DNA of 64,000 bases. Origin: Euryodendron excelsum (taxonomy: Eukaryota; Streptophyta; Magnoliopsida; Ericales; Pentaphylacaceae). The DNA is taken from the NCBI GenBank assembly GCA_033060915.1, contig CM065396.1, positions 4,580,001 to 4,644,000 on the forward strand. Direction: 5' to 3'. Below are positions 34,101 to 46,356 of the stretch, piece by piece (positions within the stretch are counted from its first letter, which is position 1; the number at the start of each line of letters is the position of its first letter). The notes under the pieces are model-generated. The model saw only the letters and a list, made by a program, of their open reading frames with translations. It had not been told where the DNA came from and ran no database searches. The position numbers and the translations under genes were made by a program.

Positions 34101-34912
34101 AGTGCCAACTCGAGATTTTTCATGGCAAGACCTTAAACTAGCAATGATGGTCCTCCAATACGGGACGTGAAATAATCTATCACCATGTTTGGGAAACATC
34201 CCTCGGCTTTAAGCCCTATGATGTGTGACCTTCAAGGTTGCTAGTGCTGAGCTTTGCTCTGATGTCGGATTGTAGCACACATATGATTTTGGAACAAAAA
34301 GATATTATATGTTCTAATGTTATATGAAAAGTTATGCTATGATTCAACAAGGAACAACGTATGGTGCATCTTTCTTTCATGATATTATGAGTTGAAATGA
34401 AGTAATGTTTTAATATGAAGCTTATGTCATAAATGCTTTCTCTATTGTTTATATGTTAGATATAAATACTAATCCATGATATTTTATGCTCATGCCTCAT
34501 TGTTATTCACTAAGCGTATAACTTATATTTCTCAAAATATTTTTAAGTAGCCAAACTGGGAGACCTTAGGAGGGGGGCCGTTATGTGGATGTTTAAGCTA
34601 AGGCCCACGGGCCTTATTATGAATGTGTTATTCGGGGCTAGACCCTATGATGTTTTGTAACCTTATAAATACTATAATTATGGCGGCCTTGCATAGGCCA
34701 TATGGTATGTTTGTATCTTAGGATTAGGCACAACTCTGCCATTTATGACCCACATATTAATTTAAGTTTATAAATTTTCTTTCTACTATTATGCGTCATT
34801 TTAAATAATTATGCATAGGTATTCAACTGGATTATGAGATGCGACTTTGGGTAGCTAAGCTACTGGCTGGTCATGCACCCTAAATCCGCATAGGCCGGGT
34901 TATAGGATGTCA
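31123..34912 (+). mobile_element. Gypsy 1 (chromovirus) 5' LTR, carrying a solo LTR
   Basis: Starts TGTAATGTCCCG like the 3' LTR at 49899 and ends just before the primer-binding site. Without the nested 1.93 kb solo LTR it is about 1.85 kb, matching the 1.82 kb 3' LTR. It holds a CA microsatellite (33223-33251), an imperfect GC-rich tandem array at 33620-33770 and the LTR end region. The first 52 aligned bases of the two LTRs differ at 6 positions, so the insertion is old. Confidence 0.88.
31249..33178. mobile_element. Solo LTR (1.93 kb) nested in the gypsy 1 5' LTR
   Basis: Starts TGTTAAACCAG, ends GGCTAACA and is flanked by TGAGA at 31244-31248 and 33179-33183. The 3' LTR of gypsy 1 lacks it. 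It contains four tandem copies of a 192-bp unit (near 32100, 32291, 32483 and 32675, core CCCAGTTGNCATATTTGAA). No coding content. Confidence 0.88.
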
Positions 34913-34914
34913 CT

Positions 34915-34930
34915 GCGTGGTATCAAAGCG
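34915..34930 (+). promoter_or_regulatory. Gypsy 1 primer-binding site
   Basis: TGGTATCAAAGCG at 34918-34930, just after the LTR end, is close to the initiator tRNA-Met complement (one mismatch in the first 12 bases). Confidence 0.75.
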
Positions 34931-35101
34931 ATAGGTTGATGGTGTAAGATTAAGTCATGTCTAGATAGAGTTCTAGGTTTGACTTGAAAATGTGTTACGT
35001 GTATGTATATGTATGCTATGTGTATAATGACGTGCCAAGGTGTATTACATGTGATATTATGTTAAATGTTTAACCGTTTGTTCACATACATATAGCTAAT
35101 T

Positions 35102-36130
35102 ATGTCGCCAAGAGGAAGGGGTTGTAGAGGGGCCAAAGAGCTCGAGGACTGAATGGATTGCATAGAAAAGATCTTGGTCGGGCTTGTCCAAGTGACCCAA
35201 GATACACATAACAATACTACTAATGTACCAAAGCCGCCTATAGCACATGTACTAATATTGGAAGCAGTGGCACTTACCACCATTAAGCAGTTCCAATAAC
35301 TGAGACCCCCGACTTTCCTAGGGGCTCGCAATCCCATGGCTGTAGAGTCTTGGCTTCTAGGGATTGAGAGAGTGTTTGAAGTGCTACCTTGCACGAAAGA
35401 ACAAAAGGTCACCTTTGCCACCTTTACTTTTGACGTCGCTACATTAGTTTGGTGGACGCTAAAGAAGACGACGGAGCCACTATGGTTGTGGCCCAAATTA
35501 AGTGTTTAATGAGGAATATTTCCTAGAGACTGTTCAAGATCAAAAAACCATCGAGTTCCTTAGCCTGACCCAAGGAGATATAATAGTGGCAGAATAAAAT
35601 GCCAAATTCATGTAACTATCACGGTACGCTCCACACATTGTATCATCAGAGACTCGTAAGGCAAGGAAGTTTGAGACGGGATTACAATGGAACATTTGCA
35701 ACAAAATAGATATCCTACGACTTGAGACCTATCAAGAAGTTATGCAAAGGGTTGTGATTGCCGAAATGGCAAATGAAGAAATGATACAGTATCGAGAGAA
35801 GCACAAGAAGAGGTCGGGAGGTGACCTAGGCAAAGAGCAATGTTCAAAATGGAAAAGTTTAGGATCTTTTAGTGAAATTCGTCTACCCCACGGGGGAGCA
35901 CCATGAACCAAGGAGGTGGTATGGTCAATGAGATGCCAACATGTCTTACTTGTTAGAAGAAACATAGGGGTCCATGTTATTTTGGAAGCAAAGCTTGTTA
36001 TAAGTGCGACCAAGTTGGGCACCAAGTGAAGAATTGTCCAAAGAAAGGTAGAGTGCAAGGGTTTGGTGCATCAGTTTCACCATTAGTGCAACAGCCTACA
36101 ACTGGTAGGAGAGACAATCAGACACGACAA
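35102..36130 (+). pseudogene. Gypsy 1 gag remnant
   Basis: Opens ATGTCGCCAAGAGGAAGG (MSPRGRG) and soon meets a stop. The gag core EFLSLTQGDI and SRYAP-type text lies at 35550-35640 with a stop inside. A zinc knuckle CYKCDQVGHQVKNC is at about 35998-36040. It would have formed the particle coat. Several frames and stops; non-functional. Confidence 0.8.
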
Positions 36131-36181
36131 GGTTGAGCTTTTGCACTTATCCTGGGCAACACCCCTGCCGTTGGTTTTTTA

Positions 36182-36499
36182 GTGTCTGGTATACTTTCCA
36201 TTTATGGTCGACTGACCCGTGTCCTTATTGATTCCGGCTTTACGCATTCATTTATCTCGTACCTCTTCACTCAACATTTGCATACATCTCTAGTACCTCT
36301 CAATTATGTTTTATTTGTATCTTTGTCATCTGGAGATTCCATGTTATGTGATAGGATTTACAATTCTTGTGAAATTCTTGTTAATAATGTACCCATGTTT
36401 GTGAATCTTATACCCTTAGACATACAGGGCTTTGATGTCATCTTAAGAATGGATTGGCTATCCTCTCAAGATACTATCATTGATTATGAACTTAAGTGA
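36182..36499 (+). pseudogene. Gypsy 1 aspartic protease
   Basis: The frame reads LIDSGFTHSFIS, the D-S-G protease site, then FDVILRMDWLSSQDTIIDY, the second conserved box. It ends in a stop before RT. Part of a formerly continuous gag-pol. Confidence 0.85.
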
Positions 36500-36502
36500 G
36501 TT

Positions 36503-37620
36503 GTGTTTTATTCTTTTGCCCATCTAAGATTTGTATTCGAGGGAGTTGGTGTTGTGTCTCCTCCCTGCCTCATTTCGTCCATGCAAGCACGTCGTTTAAT
36601 TCAAAAAGGGAATCATGCTTTCTTGTGTAGCGTTGTTGACGCACACGTTTTCCTACCATCCTTGGAATATATCCATGTTGTCTGGGAATTTCCTGATGTC
36701 TTCCCTAATGAATTACCTGGTCCCTTGGTGGATCGAGAAATTGAGTTTAATATTGACCTTAATCTGTGTACTAAACCCATTTTCAAGGACTCTTACCGTA
36801 TGTTCCCTTTAGAGTTGAAGGAGTTAAAGGCTCAACTCTAAGACTTGCTAGAAAAAGGGGTTCATTCATCCTAGTGTGTCACCATGAGATGCTTCCGTGC
36901 TATTTGTAAATAAGAAAGGTGGAACCATGAGATTGTGTATCAACTATCGGGAACTGAACAAGGTCACTATCAAGAACAAGTATCCATTATAGAGGGTGGA
37001 GAATTTATTTGGTCAACTCCAAGGTGCTCAAGTGTTTTCAAAGATTGACCTAAGGTCGGGTTATCACCAACTGAAAGCCAAAGTAAGTGATGTGGAGTCA
37101 GTATGAGTTCTTAGTCATGCCATTTGGAGTCACCAATGCGCCTGCCGCATTTATAGACTTGATGAAAAGGGTTTTCAAACCCTTTCTTGATGATTTTGTT
37201 ATTGTGTTTATTAATGACATTTTGGTGTATTCTAAAAGTCTTGTAGAATATGAGCACCACTTGAGGCAAATTCTTCAAAGCCTGCGAGATAGAAGATTGT
37301 GTGCTAAGCTGAAGATGTGTGAATTTTGGCTACTAAGCGTGGCATTTTTAGGCCTTATCATTAGCGTGCGTGGAGTGTCTGTTGATCCTCACAAGGTTGA
37401 AGCCATTGTGAATTGGCCGAGACCAACAAATGTGACTGAAGTCAGGAGCTTCATGGGCTTAGTTAGGTACTACCGAAGATTTGTGAAGGACTTCTCCAAG
37501 ATTGCAACTCTGTTAACACATCTTACTCGGAAGAACATGCCATTTGAATGGAACGAAAAAAGGGAAAAGAATTTTCAACAATTGAAGAATCGATTAGTGT
37601 TTGCACTGATTCTAGCCTAA
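36503..37620 (+). pseudogene. Gypsy 1 reverse transcriptase
   Basis: 36503-36841 carries FPDVFPNELPG and the YRMFPLELKELKAQL box; 36845-37085 is frameshifted; 37087-37620 carries [18 protein letters not shown] and [10 protein letters not shown]. The catalytic box should be FIDD or YIDD, so the first Asp is lost to Asn. [16 protein letters not shown] and [19 protein letters not shown] follow. Dead enzyme. Confidence 0.88.
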
Positions 37621-37995
37621 CCTTCCAGAATTGATAGGTTCGCTATTTTCAACGACGCTTCACATGGAGGACTGGAATGTGTGTTGATGTAGCATGAAAA
37701 GGTGATTGTTTATGCCTCAAGACAATTGAGATCACATGAGAAGAACTATCTGACACATGATCTCGAGTTAGCAGTAGTGGTGTTTGCACTGAAGATCTGG
37801 CATCACTATCTGTATGGAGTCACATGTGAAGTCTTTACTGACCATGAGAGTTTGAAGTATCTTTCCATACAGAAGGAGCTGAACATGAGATAGAGAAGAT
37901 GGTTTGAATTGATCAAAGACTATGACATCCTCATTCAGTACCATCCGGGTAACGTTGTGGCTGATGCCCTGAGCCAAAAATCTACCACCCACCAA
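37621..37995 (+). pseudogene. Gypsy 1 RNase H
   Basis: Reads FNDASHGGL, then [32 protein letters not shown] and NVVADALSQK, the usual gypsy RNase H order. In-frame stops are near 37689 and 37891. Confidence 0.85.
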
Positions 37996-38073
37996 GCATG
38001 CATATTGTCACATCGCAACAACCATTGCTCATCGACCTAGAGAGATCGAAGATTTGAAATCGCCGGCTTTGGT

Positions 38074-38328
38074 ATGAATATAATGCTCACTACTATCGTC
38101 GCTCAATCGATATTGATTAAAGTGGTAAAGCAACAACAACTTAAAGATCCCTACTTGTGGAAGATCTATGAAGAGACGGGAGCGAATCCGAAGCTTGATT
38201 TCACATTACAAAATGGATCCCTAAAGTTCAAAGACTGTTTATATGTTCTAGATATAGTCAAGATCAAGAGGCGAGTTTTAGAGGAAGCTCACAACACGAA
38301 ATTCACTCTGTATCTAGGAGGCACAAAG
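38074..38328 (+). pseudogene. Gypsy 1 integrase N-terminus, up to the gypsy 2 insertion
   Basis: Reads LKDPYLWKIYEETG and RRVLEEAHNTKFTLYLGGTK, the region before the HHCC zinc site. The next residues (MY, then EMFWWPGMKRR) resume at 48644, so gypsy 2 inserted exactly here. Confidence 0.85.
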
Positions 38329-41300
38329 TGTTACACCGACACCTAATTAAGTGTCATTAACGCCGTTTTAGATGAACGTGATCGCACAAGTCACCAATCT
38401 GTAAGCGAAACCTCACAACAATCCTAAAAATAAAAATCTTAAAAGGATTAAACAACATCATTATTTAACTAAACCATCCATAAACCTCCATAGTGCTTCA
38501 TGAAAAGATTATCAAATTAAACTCATAATAATTACAAACCAACTGTAGATAAACTCCACAAACTCCTATCCAATACACAATGACTTGACAATGGAGCTTT
38601 TCGAAGCTCTCCAACTCTACACTAACATCAACAATGATAGTTAGCCGTGGACCGAACCTCCCTTCCCATCTCACCTGCAAGACAATCTGTGTGGGTGTGA
38701 GCTATATATCAACGTGCTCACAAAAATAATCAATACTCATAAATAATGAATAATAAATGGGCATTATATAATCCACCAATAGATAAATCACCACCATTGA
38801 TATGTAATCACCATCATCAATGATATAACCACACGTCTGTCACCATCATTAATGAGAAATGAATGGTAGACACATCTGTCACCAACACCAATAAGGAATG
38901 CCTCATGAAATGTAACATCTCCTGCGATGTAATGCATGATATACCATAAATGAGCACGCTATTTATGATAACATTGGCCCAATATCTCGATGGCTCGTTA
39001 TTGATCGGTGCAAAATTGCAAGTGCACAGTATCGTAGTCTTGTAGTAAAGTGGTGAGAAGAGTGTAGTCCTTAGGGATTGATAATTCACTTTTGACAAGT
39101 ACCGAAATTATACTAATCTCAATTTTGTTCAGAAAAGTCACTAAGATTGCTTGTATTTGCAAATTGAAATAAAAAAAAAATCAAAGAAAAAATTCAAAGG
39201 AAATTAATGAAGTTGTTCGATGAACGAATTAATGAGAAAAAGAATTTCTAGGAAACCGATTTCACCTAGTCCCTCACTATGCTTTTCTTATCTAACTAAT
39301 TGAATTTAACTCTCTAAGTTTATTAGCAAGATCTCCTAAATCATCCAATAGCCTCTTTCGATAGTCAATTTGAACTATTCTTGAACATTGTTTTACACAA
39401 GAATATGCAAATTAATGAAACAAGAATGCATTAAGATCAATGATTCTTTTTTTTAAAACTACACACGTTCTTATAGGTTTTTTGATCTCTATATTTACCT
39501 ATGCTAAATTATCCAAAGGTTTATCCTACAATTCCCTCTTTCGATGGCAAATCACAAGATCCAATTCATCTAATCAATGGCTAGTCAATTAGAAGCAGTA
39601 AGCTAAGAATAAATCAGACAAAGAAAGCATAGAATTACTTCAAATTAGAATAGAATAGCAAGTATAGTTTGAGACTAGATTACTTCGTTTCCTTAGAATG
39701 AAATAGCTTAGTTCATGCTAGAAATTAAACTCAATACAAACGAATTCACCATCATCTAAAGTTCGGCCTCTAGAAAAATCAAAACTGGGAACAATAAATG
39801 GTAGCCTTTATCACTCCCTCTCTGATTGCATTTCTGTTGCTCTTATCTTTCTATTCTGATTTCTTCTCTATTTTCTACTGCTTTTCCACTTTGTCTCCCT
39901 TGTTTTATCACCCAAATGACCATGTATCTCAGCCCTCAGATTTGAGGTAATCGTCATGTAGACGAGATAGTACTTAGATGAGAGAGTCCTTCGAATCTAG
40001 GAAACCCACTCTCTATTTCGAAAGTGCTTCCTTTTTCCTCTCAATACTTGGCGGTTGTTTTGGTGCATGCCAAAGCACCAAATCTAAATTTAGACTGAAT
40101 AGAAAAAAAAAATTGTCAAAGCCCCATGAGCTGATCATTGGGCCAAAATAGACATTGGGCTTTGTTCTCCAACATGATGGGCTGCTAAGATTTGGTTCTT
40201 CCTTTCCTTTAAATCTGAAATAAAATGTAAATGACAATAATGAAGCCTAAAACCAACAAAAATAAATAATATTAGACTAAAATTTACAATTAAGAAGTGA
40301 TAAAATGTAAGAAATTATGCAGAGCATCAGTTATCAAAGGATATCCACCATGATACCCTATTAGGTTAGTCTACTGTGATCATCTTAGGTTAGCCCCCAC
40401 TCGGCTAAACCTTTTTTCGTGCAATGCAAATTATGCACGTAATATGTGTGGTATGCAAGTATCACCTCATAAACCACCAATCATCATCAATATAGATAAT
40501 AAGATATTTTATACAATATGAGAAAGAATATATTACTCACAATCAACATCAACATTCATAATAAGACATTTATTCAATACGAATAAAAATATCTTATATA
40601 TCCACACAAACATTACTAACATTAACATTAACAACAACACCACAATCAATAACAAAATAGATAATAAGACATCCAATTCAATATGAATAAGATTATTTTA
40701 AATCCCCACCTACTACCGTCTTACAAACACAATCGAGTCACCTCTTTGATTATGCCGAAGTGCTTTACTCTGCTTCTGAATCTATCACACACCACCACAT
40801 CAAACTTGATGAAGTAAATGTTATAATGCATAAACAATGCATGAAATGTGACAAGTTAAAACCTTCCTGATGTAATGCAAAGTACAAAATGTACACTAAT
40901 GCAACACTCTGATCGTCAGAACGGTCCTAAACATCGTCAGGACAATTAGGAAAAAGTTGCCGACCTAAGTCTAATAGCTTGTCGTCAGGACAATACCATG
41001 GACCCTCTTGTCAACAAGAGCCCCCCTGTGGTTCGACTATAAAATCTGCTGACCTAACTCCATAGCTTACCACACCATCCCAACACAACGACAAACTCTC
41101 CAAAGACCCAAAATGAAACTTTAAGGCCACAACTAGACTCCACACATCAAAACCATAAACAACATGTATGATTCAAAACTTCGACCTGGAACCTTTAAAT
41201 ACTTCTTCACATGTCACCTCCAATTCACCATCATGGCATGACATGACATATAAACATGCAAAATCATAAATACATAATAACACAAGCATGAACATGAGAT

Positions 41301-41856
41301 GCTCACCTCAAGAAATGATCACATAAGCTTTTTCGTGCACTTCTTTATTCTTTTCATTCCTTTCTCTTATTCGTTTTTTTTTTCTCTCACTTTTGTTCTC
41401 ACCCAACACTTTTCTTTTGTACTAGCTCCTCTCTTTTTTCTTCCCCTCTTGACTTACACATGCACACTTAGCACTTCACTAATTCACATGATTAATATAA
41501 TTAATCACACTTATGATAATTAATCATGATTATGGTGAGATAAAGATTCTATAATTTTTAGATCAAGGTCGGGCCACAAAGAATGGTAGTGCCGATCTAC
41601 TACAGAAGAGATCCAGCATAAGCCCACTACAAATAATGATGCTTACCTAAGATTAATAAAGCCCAACATCTGCTAAGGCATAGCCGACCTATATGAAATG
41701 CTCACAAAAATGATAATTCCCACCCACCCCCCCGACGCCCCCCCAATGGCATGTTCTCACTTAATCAAGCTAATCAAGCTCCTCAGTTAGTATAATCACA
41801 CACTAGAATGTATGCAATTAAACTAAACATGATGCTAAACAATATTGGGTTTTACA
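38329..41856 (-). mobile_element. Gypsy 2 (chromovirus) 3' LTR, carrying a solo LTR
   Basis: Outer edge TGTTACACCGACACC, inner edge GGGTTTTACA. CAAAG duplications at 38324-38328 and 48639-48643 flank the whole element. Length without the nested insert is about 2.2 kb, against 2.28 kb for the other LTR. A purine-rich tract (minus AAAGGAGGGAAGAAT) sits directly inside at 41857-41872. Confidence 0.9.
39002..40329. mobile_element. Solo LTR (1.33 kb) nested in the gypsy 2 3' LTR
   Basis: Starts TGATCGGTGCAAAATTGCAA, ends AGAGCATCA, flanked by GTTAT at 38997-39001 and 40330-40334. Absent from the partner LTR at the matching place (about 46985). Confidence 0.9.
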
Positions 41857-41934
41857 ATTCTTCCCTCCTTTAAGAATTTTGTTTTAAAATTCACTTACCA
41901 GGCTGACATAAATATAGATATTGTTTCCTCATTG

Positions 41935-42274
41935 TTTCCTCACTCTCCCATGTAGCCTTCTCCACTGTATGACTCCTCCATAACACTTTCACCAATGGTA
42001 TTACCTTGTTACGTAGAACTTGCTCTTTACGATCTAGTATCTGAATAGATTCTTCAACATAACTCAAATCATCTTCTAACTTGATTAGTTACCGAAGTAA
42101 CACATGAGAAGGATTCGATGTATACTTCCTCAACATAGAAACATGAAAAATATCATGCAATCTAGACATTTTCGGAGGCAAATCCAATCGGTAAGCTATC
42201 GTGCTAACTCTTTCAACAATTGTGTAAGGTCCAATGTATCTTCGACTCAATTTGCCTTTCTTCCCAAATCTCAA
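41935..42274 (-). pseudogene. Gypsy 2 integrase C-terminus with chromodomain
   Basis: 42089-42274 reads GKLSRRYIGPYTIVERV and SRLHDIFHVSMLRKY (the GPY/F region). Below it a chromodomain is clearly readable at about 41935-42070: LEDDLSYVEESIQILDR, then VLRNKVIPLVKVLWRSHTVE and ATWESE. Chromodomains steer chromovirus integration to marked chromatin. This domain is open although the rest of the element is broken. Confidence 0.88.
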
Positions 42275-42721
42275 AATACCCTTCTATGAAGATACTTTAA
42301 AAAATACCTGATCACCAACTTCAAAATCTAATTCTCTTCTTCTATTGTCGGCATTGCTTTTTTACCTACTTTGTGCTACTTTCAAGTGCCCTTGAACAAT
42401 TTTAATTTTCTCAGTTATATCTTGAACTATCTTAGGGCCCAACAACTGTCTCTCTCCTATCTCACTCAAATATATTGGAGTTCAGCACCGACGTCCATAC
42501 AAAGCTTTAAATGGAGCCATCCCAATACTGGATTTGTAACTGTTGTTATAAGTAAACGCCATTAAAGCTAAGTGATCCTCCAAACTACCTTTAAAGTCAA
42601 ATACATAAGCCCTCAACATATCCTCTAAAGTCTACATAGTTCTCTCTGACTGACCATCAGTTTGAGGATGAAATGCTGTGCTAAACTTCAAAGTTGTACT
42701 CATAACTTACTGTAAATTGGA

Positions 42722-43324
42722 CTAAAATCTAGAAGTGAATCTTGGATCCCTGTTTGTAACTATAAACACTGGAGCACCATGTAACCTCACAATCTCATCA
42801 ATATATAACTTAGCATACCTGTCAAGAGTATAAGTAGTCTTAACTGGTAGGTAATGAGCCAATTTAGTCAATTTGTCAGCGATCACCCAAATAGAATTAA
42901 ATCCACTTTGGGTTCTGGGTAATCCCACCACAAAGTCCGTAGTTATGTGCTCCCACTTTCATTGTAGAATAGGAAGATGTTGCAACAAGCCTGGCAGCTT
43001 CTGATGTTCTGCCTTTACTTGTTGACAAATTAAGCACTTAGCCACAAACTCGGCAATCTCTCTTTTCATAGTAAGCCACCAATACACTTCTTGAAGAACT
43101 CGATACATCTTTTCACTCTCTAGATGCATAGCATATAAAGATTGATGTGCCTCTTCTAAAATCTCTTTCTTCAAAGCTAAATTATTTGGTACACAAAAAT
43201 GAGTCCCAAATATCAATGTACCATCTTCATGTATGGAGAAGTCGGCACTCATTTCATCCTTTACTTGCTTTCTGATTTTCTCCAATTCTTGAATCTTGAG
43301 TTTGCAATTCCCGAATTTGTTCAA
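42722..43324 (-). pseudogene. Gypsy 2 integrase HHCC and catalytic core
   Basis: 43324-42959 holds EEAHQSLYAMHLESEKMY and CLICQQVKAEHQK (HHCC zinc site). 42931-42722 holds GFNSIWVIADKLTKLAHYLP and FIVTNRDPRFTSRF. The two catalytic Asp of the DDE triad would be in VIADKLTK and SDRDPRF; the second box reads TNRDPRF. Stops separate the two frames. Confidence 0.85.
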
Positions 43325-43431
43325 GCAATAAAGGTCTTACTCGAAACAATGCTAACACTGTATTAATTTCTATTCTTTCAAACTCTACCTCTAAAAAAAT
43401 TAGTTCGGCAAACAATTCCTACTCGATGATA

Positions 43432-43992
43432 TTAAAGACATGCTAATCTCCCTGAGGATTTTCGACTTAAAATATCAGCCACAACATTAGCTCTTTTCAA
43501 ATGATAATGAATGACATACTCATAATCTTTAATCAATTCTATCCATCGCCTCTGTCTTTCATTCAAATCACTTTGAGTAAACAAATACTTCAAACTCTGA
43601 TGATCAGTGTATATCTCACACGACTCACCATATAGATAATGTCTCCACAATTTCAAAGCAAACACAACTGCTCCCAACTCTAAATCATGAATAGGATGAT
43701 TCTTCTCGTGAGTCTTCAATTGTCTGGAAGCATAGATAACAACTCTACCTCTCTATATTAGCACACAACCAAGACCTTGATGAGAAGCATCACTATAAAT
43801 CACAAAATCACCCTTCCCTAAATGAATGGTCAACACTGGAGCTGTAGTCAACTTTATCTTTAATTCTTGAAAACTAAGTTCACATTCATCGGACCATTCA
43901 AATTTCACTTTCTTACTAGTCAATTTAGTTAACGGTATAACAATAGTTGAAAATCCTTGAATAAATCTCTTGTAGTAACTAGCCAATCCCAA
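43432..43992 (-). pseudogene. Gypsy 2 RNase H
   Basis: 43753-43992: GLASYYKRFIQGFSTI, VLTIHLGKGDFVIYSDASHQ. 43432-43719: [49 protein letters not shown]. The order is that of chromovirus pol. One stop between the frames. Confidence 0.85.
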
Positions 43993-43999
43993 GAAACTT

Positions 44000-44530
44000 T
44001 TAATTTCTGAGACATTCTTCGGTTACTCCCAATTCATTATTGCTTCGATCTTTTTGGATCAACACAACGTGTCCCAAAAATACCACTTTGTCAAGCCAAA
44101 ACTCACATTTGTCGAATTTGGCATATAATTGTTTGTTTCTTGAGGTCATTAGTACAAATCTTAAATGCTCCTCATATTTTTTCTTAGTGTGTGAATACAC
44201 TAGTATGTCATCAATGAATATAATAACAAATGAATTGAGAAAAGGCTGAAATACCTGATTCATTAAATCCATGAATATAGCTAGAGTGTTAGTCACACCA
44301 AATGGCATCACCAAAAACTTGTAGTGCCCATATCGAGTACGAAAATTCATTTTTGATACATCACTATCCTTCACCTTTAATTGATGATAACCAAATGTCA
44401 AATCAATCTTGGAGAATACTTTGACTCCTTGCAGTTGATCAAACAAGTCATCAATATGTGGCAAAGGATATTTGACATTTTCAAGTCGGCTATAGTGGTA
44501 TCAATCACATAAACTAGAAATCCCTCACAC
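44000..44530 (-). pseudogene. Gypsy 2 reverse transcriptase
   Basis: Reads [17 protein letters not shown] text (here [13 protein letters not shown]), [31 protein letters not shown] and the intact catalytic box [11 protein letters not shown], then [16 protein letters not shown]. The N-terminal part (44465-44530) is broken. Confidence 0.88.
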
Positions 44531-44535
44531 CTCTT

Positions 44536-45225
44536 CTATAATAGTTGCCGAGCTACTACAACTGATATTAAACACGTTGGAACTACATCCCATTCGCCTT
44601 GAAATCTGAACTTTGATTCATTTGGAATTTGAAAAATAACTTCCTTCTTGAAACAGTCAATGGAAGCATAATAAAATGCTAGCCAGTCCATACCCAATAT
44701 CATATCAAAATCATGAATTGCCAAAGGAATCAAATCCACCTTCAACTCTTTCTCTCCAATTTTTACCACACAGTCCTGATACACTACTTCCACTAGTACC
44801 ACATCCCCCATAGGTGTAGAAATAAGTAAATGTTATGCCGTAGATGTATATGGTTATAGATGCTCACTAAATGCAATAGACACAAAAGAATGTGTAGATT
44901 TAGGATCTAACAATACGTAAGCATCCTTATTAGCCACAGATATCATGCCTATTACTACCGTAGGTGTAGCCTGAGCATTCCGTTGGGTCATTGCATATAC
45001 CTGAGCTTGAGTTCTTGATTTAGAGGTAGTCCTACGTCCACGTTGTGCACTCTTAGTTATCCTTCTTCCACTACTAACCTCACTACCCACAGAGGAGGTC
45101 GGCATAGAGCTTTGCGTACAATGCCTCGCTATATGACCCATCTGTCCATATTGGTAGCATTTATCACTCCAAGGCACTAGACAATCCCTAATAATATGTC
45201 CTTCTACCCCACACCTCTGTAACAT
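44536..45225 (-). pseudogene. Gypsy 2 zinc knuckle and protease
   Basis: 45225-45100: CYQYGQMGHIARHC, a zinc knuckle whose second Cys is Tyr. 44854-44930: AYVLLDPKSTHSFVSIAF, the protease site with DP-G changed to DPK. 44536-44811: DFDMILGMDWLAFYYASID, the second protease box. Confidence 0.82.
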
Positions 45226-45229
45226 ATAA

Positions 45230-46075
45230 CTCCTTCAGTTCTACCCCCAGAAATCCTAGAGGTTGCCAATCTCACCGAAGGTCTTAAGGGTCCTTGATCT
45301 CTACGATTTCCAAATCTGAGACTCCCTGTTATACTCGACTATGATCTTCCCTGTCTACCAAATCTTACAAATTCTGATGATTTCTGACTCGACGTTCTAG
45401 CTCCCGCATCAAACTTTCCCTTTTTGAACTATTCTCTTCTACTCAATAATTTCTTTACATCTTGCTCCATAATTTTTGCTTTATTCACTAGGTTGACATA
45501 CCTCACCATTTTAAGAATTGGTACTCGTGATCGTATGCTCAATTCTAACCCATGTTAAAACCTCCTGCATTTAGCATCTTTATTATGCACTAAGTCAGGT
45601 GCAAACCGTGACAATACTGTAAACTGTTCTTCATATTTTGACACCATCATCTTTCCTTATTTTAGAGATATCAATTCTTGCTCTTTTTGATATTTATAAA
45701 TGAGTGAAAAGTACTATTAATTAAATACCTCTACAAATTGCTGCCATGTAATCGGCACTCCACCACCTTAAGAACACCCATCATACGTCTCATTGCCTGC
45801 CACCAATTTCAAGCTTCACCTTTCAACATGAATGCAGCCAACATCAATTTTTGTTCTTCTGTTTCGGCCATTACCTCAAAGATGGCTTCTAATTTCTTCA
45901 ACCACTCCTTTGCCACCAATGGATCGGTTGACCCGGTGAACTCTGGAGGATTCCAGTTTTATGAATTATTTATGCAATGTACTAGTCCTCAGCACCGATC
46001 TAGAGGACTGATATTTAATATACTGAGCCAGAATATTAGTCACTCTATCAGCTGCATCAGGTAGATTTTGAACAC
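45230..46075 (-). pseudogene. Gypsy 2 gag
   Basis: Around 45790-45960 the minus strand reads NPPEFTGSTDPLVAKEWLKK, then LEAIFEVMAETEEQKLMLAA and FMLKGEA with a stop before NWW: the typical retrotransposon gag core. The rest is broken by stops. Confidence 0.8.
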
Positions 46076-46340
46076 CCCCTTCTTGGTGTCCCTAGCCCTC
46101 AACTGGAACTGATAACGCTTCCTCCTCAACTCCCCTAAGTGGATCCCTTTAGGCCATTCTCGCTTCATCAATTTAGGATTAGCACACAAAATATATGACC
46201 CACATAAGCCTACTAACTTAAACTGACACAACGCTACCCTACAGTCTATTGTAACTCTAGACACCAACTCCATAACATAGCCTCAGTTATAAACCTTGGC
46301 TTAAAGACAACTCTGCAATAGAACATTGGTCTTAAACCTC

Positions 46341-46354
46341 AGCTCTGATACTAA
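46341..46354 (-). promoter_or_regulatory. Gypsy 2 primer-binding site
   Basis: The minus strand reads TTAGTATCAGAGCT two bases inside the 5' LTR, near-complementary to initiator tRNA-Met. Confidence 0.75.
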
Positions 46355-46356
46355 TG

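Noticed and set aside
31123..34912. Gypsy 1 5' LTR as a distinct, longer LTR type
   Set aside because: The extra length is a separate solo LTR with a TGAGA duplication.
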